Notes under the pieces: model-generated | What the model was told of the DNA's origin: nothing | What the model saw: only the letters and a program-made list of their open reading frames with translations | Databases searched by the model: none | Program-made: the position numbers and the translations under genes | In this document: positions 63,857-64,000 of the stretch, one piece after another | Layout of the letters: each line of letters begins with the position of its first letter | Position numbering within the stretch: position 1 is the first letter of the stretch | NCBI RefSeq assembly: GCF_004343775.1 | Contig: NZ_PTXL01000015.1 | Coordinates: 124,001-188,000 of the forward strand | From: Burkholderia sp. SRS-46 | GTDB lineage: Bacteria; Pseudomonadota; Gammaproteobacteria; Burkholderiales; Burkholderiaceae | DNA length: 64,000 bases | Direction: 5' to 3'

Positions 63857-64000
63857 ATGACGATCGCTGTCGATGCGCGCGGGCTTGCGCCGCCCGACGA
63901 CGAACGCACCCTCGTGCGCCGCGTGGTTGCCGGCGACCCGGGCGCGTTCGAACGGGTGATGCGCCGGCACAACCGGCGGCTGTACCGGCTGGCCCGCGCG
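63857..64000 (+). CDS. ECF RNA polymerase sigma factor, 3' end outside window
   Basis: Only the first 48 residues are visible, from the ATG at MTIAVDARG. DERTLVRRVVAGDPGAFERV with MRRHNRRLYRLARA is the start of an ECF sigma-70 region 2. It follows the DUF4142-cupredoxin pair by 20 bp, so it probably belongs to the same operon and may control it. An anti-sigma gene may follow beyond the edge. Confidence 0.85.
   Translation, partial: MTIAVDARGLAPPDDERTLVRRVVAGDPGAFERVMRRHNRRLYRLARA

Overview
The window is GC-rich (roughly two-thirds GC) with dense, overlapping genes. Gene content points to a Burkholderia-type betaproteobacterium: universal stress proteins with an FNR-type regulator, DUF3141, NnrS, a CBS-BON protein, DUF4142, and an extracellular contractile injection system. 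The genus is an inference from gene content and base composition, not a measured identity. No rRNA, tRNA, CRISPR array or complete insertion sequence was seen.

Region 1 (1-25.9 kb, all + strand) is most of an extracellular contractile injection system (eCIS; Afp/PVC-like). It runs from a tail-assembly protein and the inner tube through LysM hub, gpD and gpV spike proteins, PAAR tip, gp25, two baseplate-J proteins, a gpI-like protein and two fibre-like proteins to an AAA+ ATPase. Sheath genes presumably lie left of the window. Directly after the tube gene is a 693-residue protein built on twelve exact 27-residue repeats, a plausible tape measure. Three predicted iron oxygenases sit inside the operon. 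Three cargo candidates close it: a predicted ADP-ribosyltransferase and two DUF4157 proteins, one with a GlnD/DUF294-like nucleotidyltransferase tail.

Region 2 (26-28.7 kb) holds an FAD monooxygenase, a divergent LysR regulator and a small DHCW-type cupin. Region 3 (28.7-34.9 kb, minus strand) is a compact RiPP-type cluster. It has a 70-residue Ala-rich precursor with cysteines every seven residues, a DUF692/MNIO oxidase, a methyltransferase, a large multidomain partner/methyltransferase fusion and a HemW-like radical SAM enzyme. I do not recognise this combination; it is the best candidate here for an undescribed system.

Region 4 (35-39.7 kb) has two convergent cyclic-di-GMP genes. Region 5 (39.8-52.9 kb) resembles a low-oxygen/stress locus: DUF3141, a FabI-like reductase, NnrS, ChrA, a zinc alcohol dehydrogenase, four universal stress proteins and an FNR-type regulator with a complete Fe-S cysteine set. 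Five FNR-like boxes precede these genes. A FAH-fold hydratase and a GST follow.

Region 6 (53-55 kb) carries small orphan genes and a broken CBS-BON gene. A Tat-secreted CUT1 sugar ABC transporter (55.2-59.5 kb) and an intact CBS-BON gene follow. Region 7 (61-64 kb) has small envelope and periplasmic proteins: a secreted beta-domain protein, a VOC protein, a membrane protein, DUF4142, a cupredoxin and the start of an ECF sigma factor cut by the window edge.
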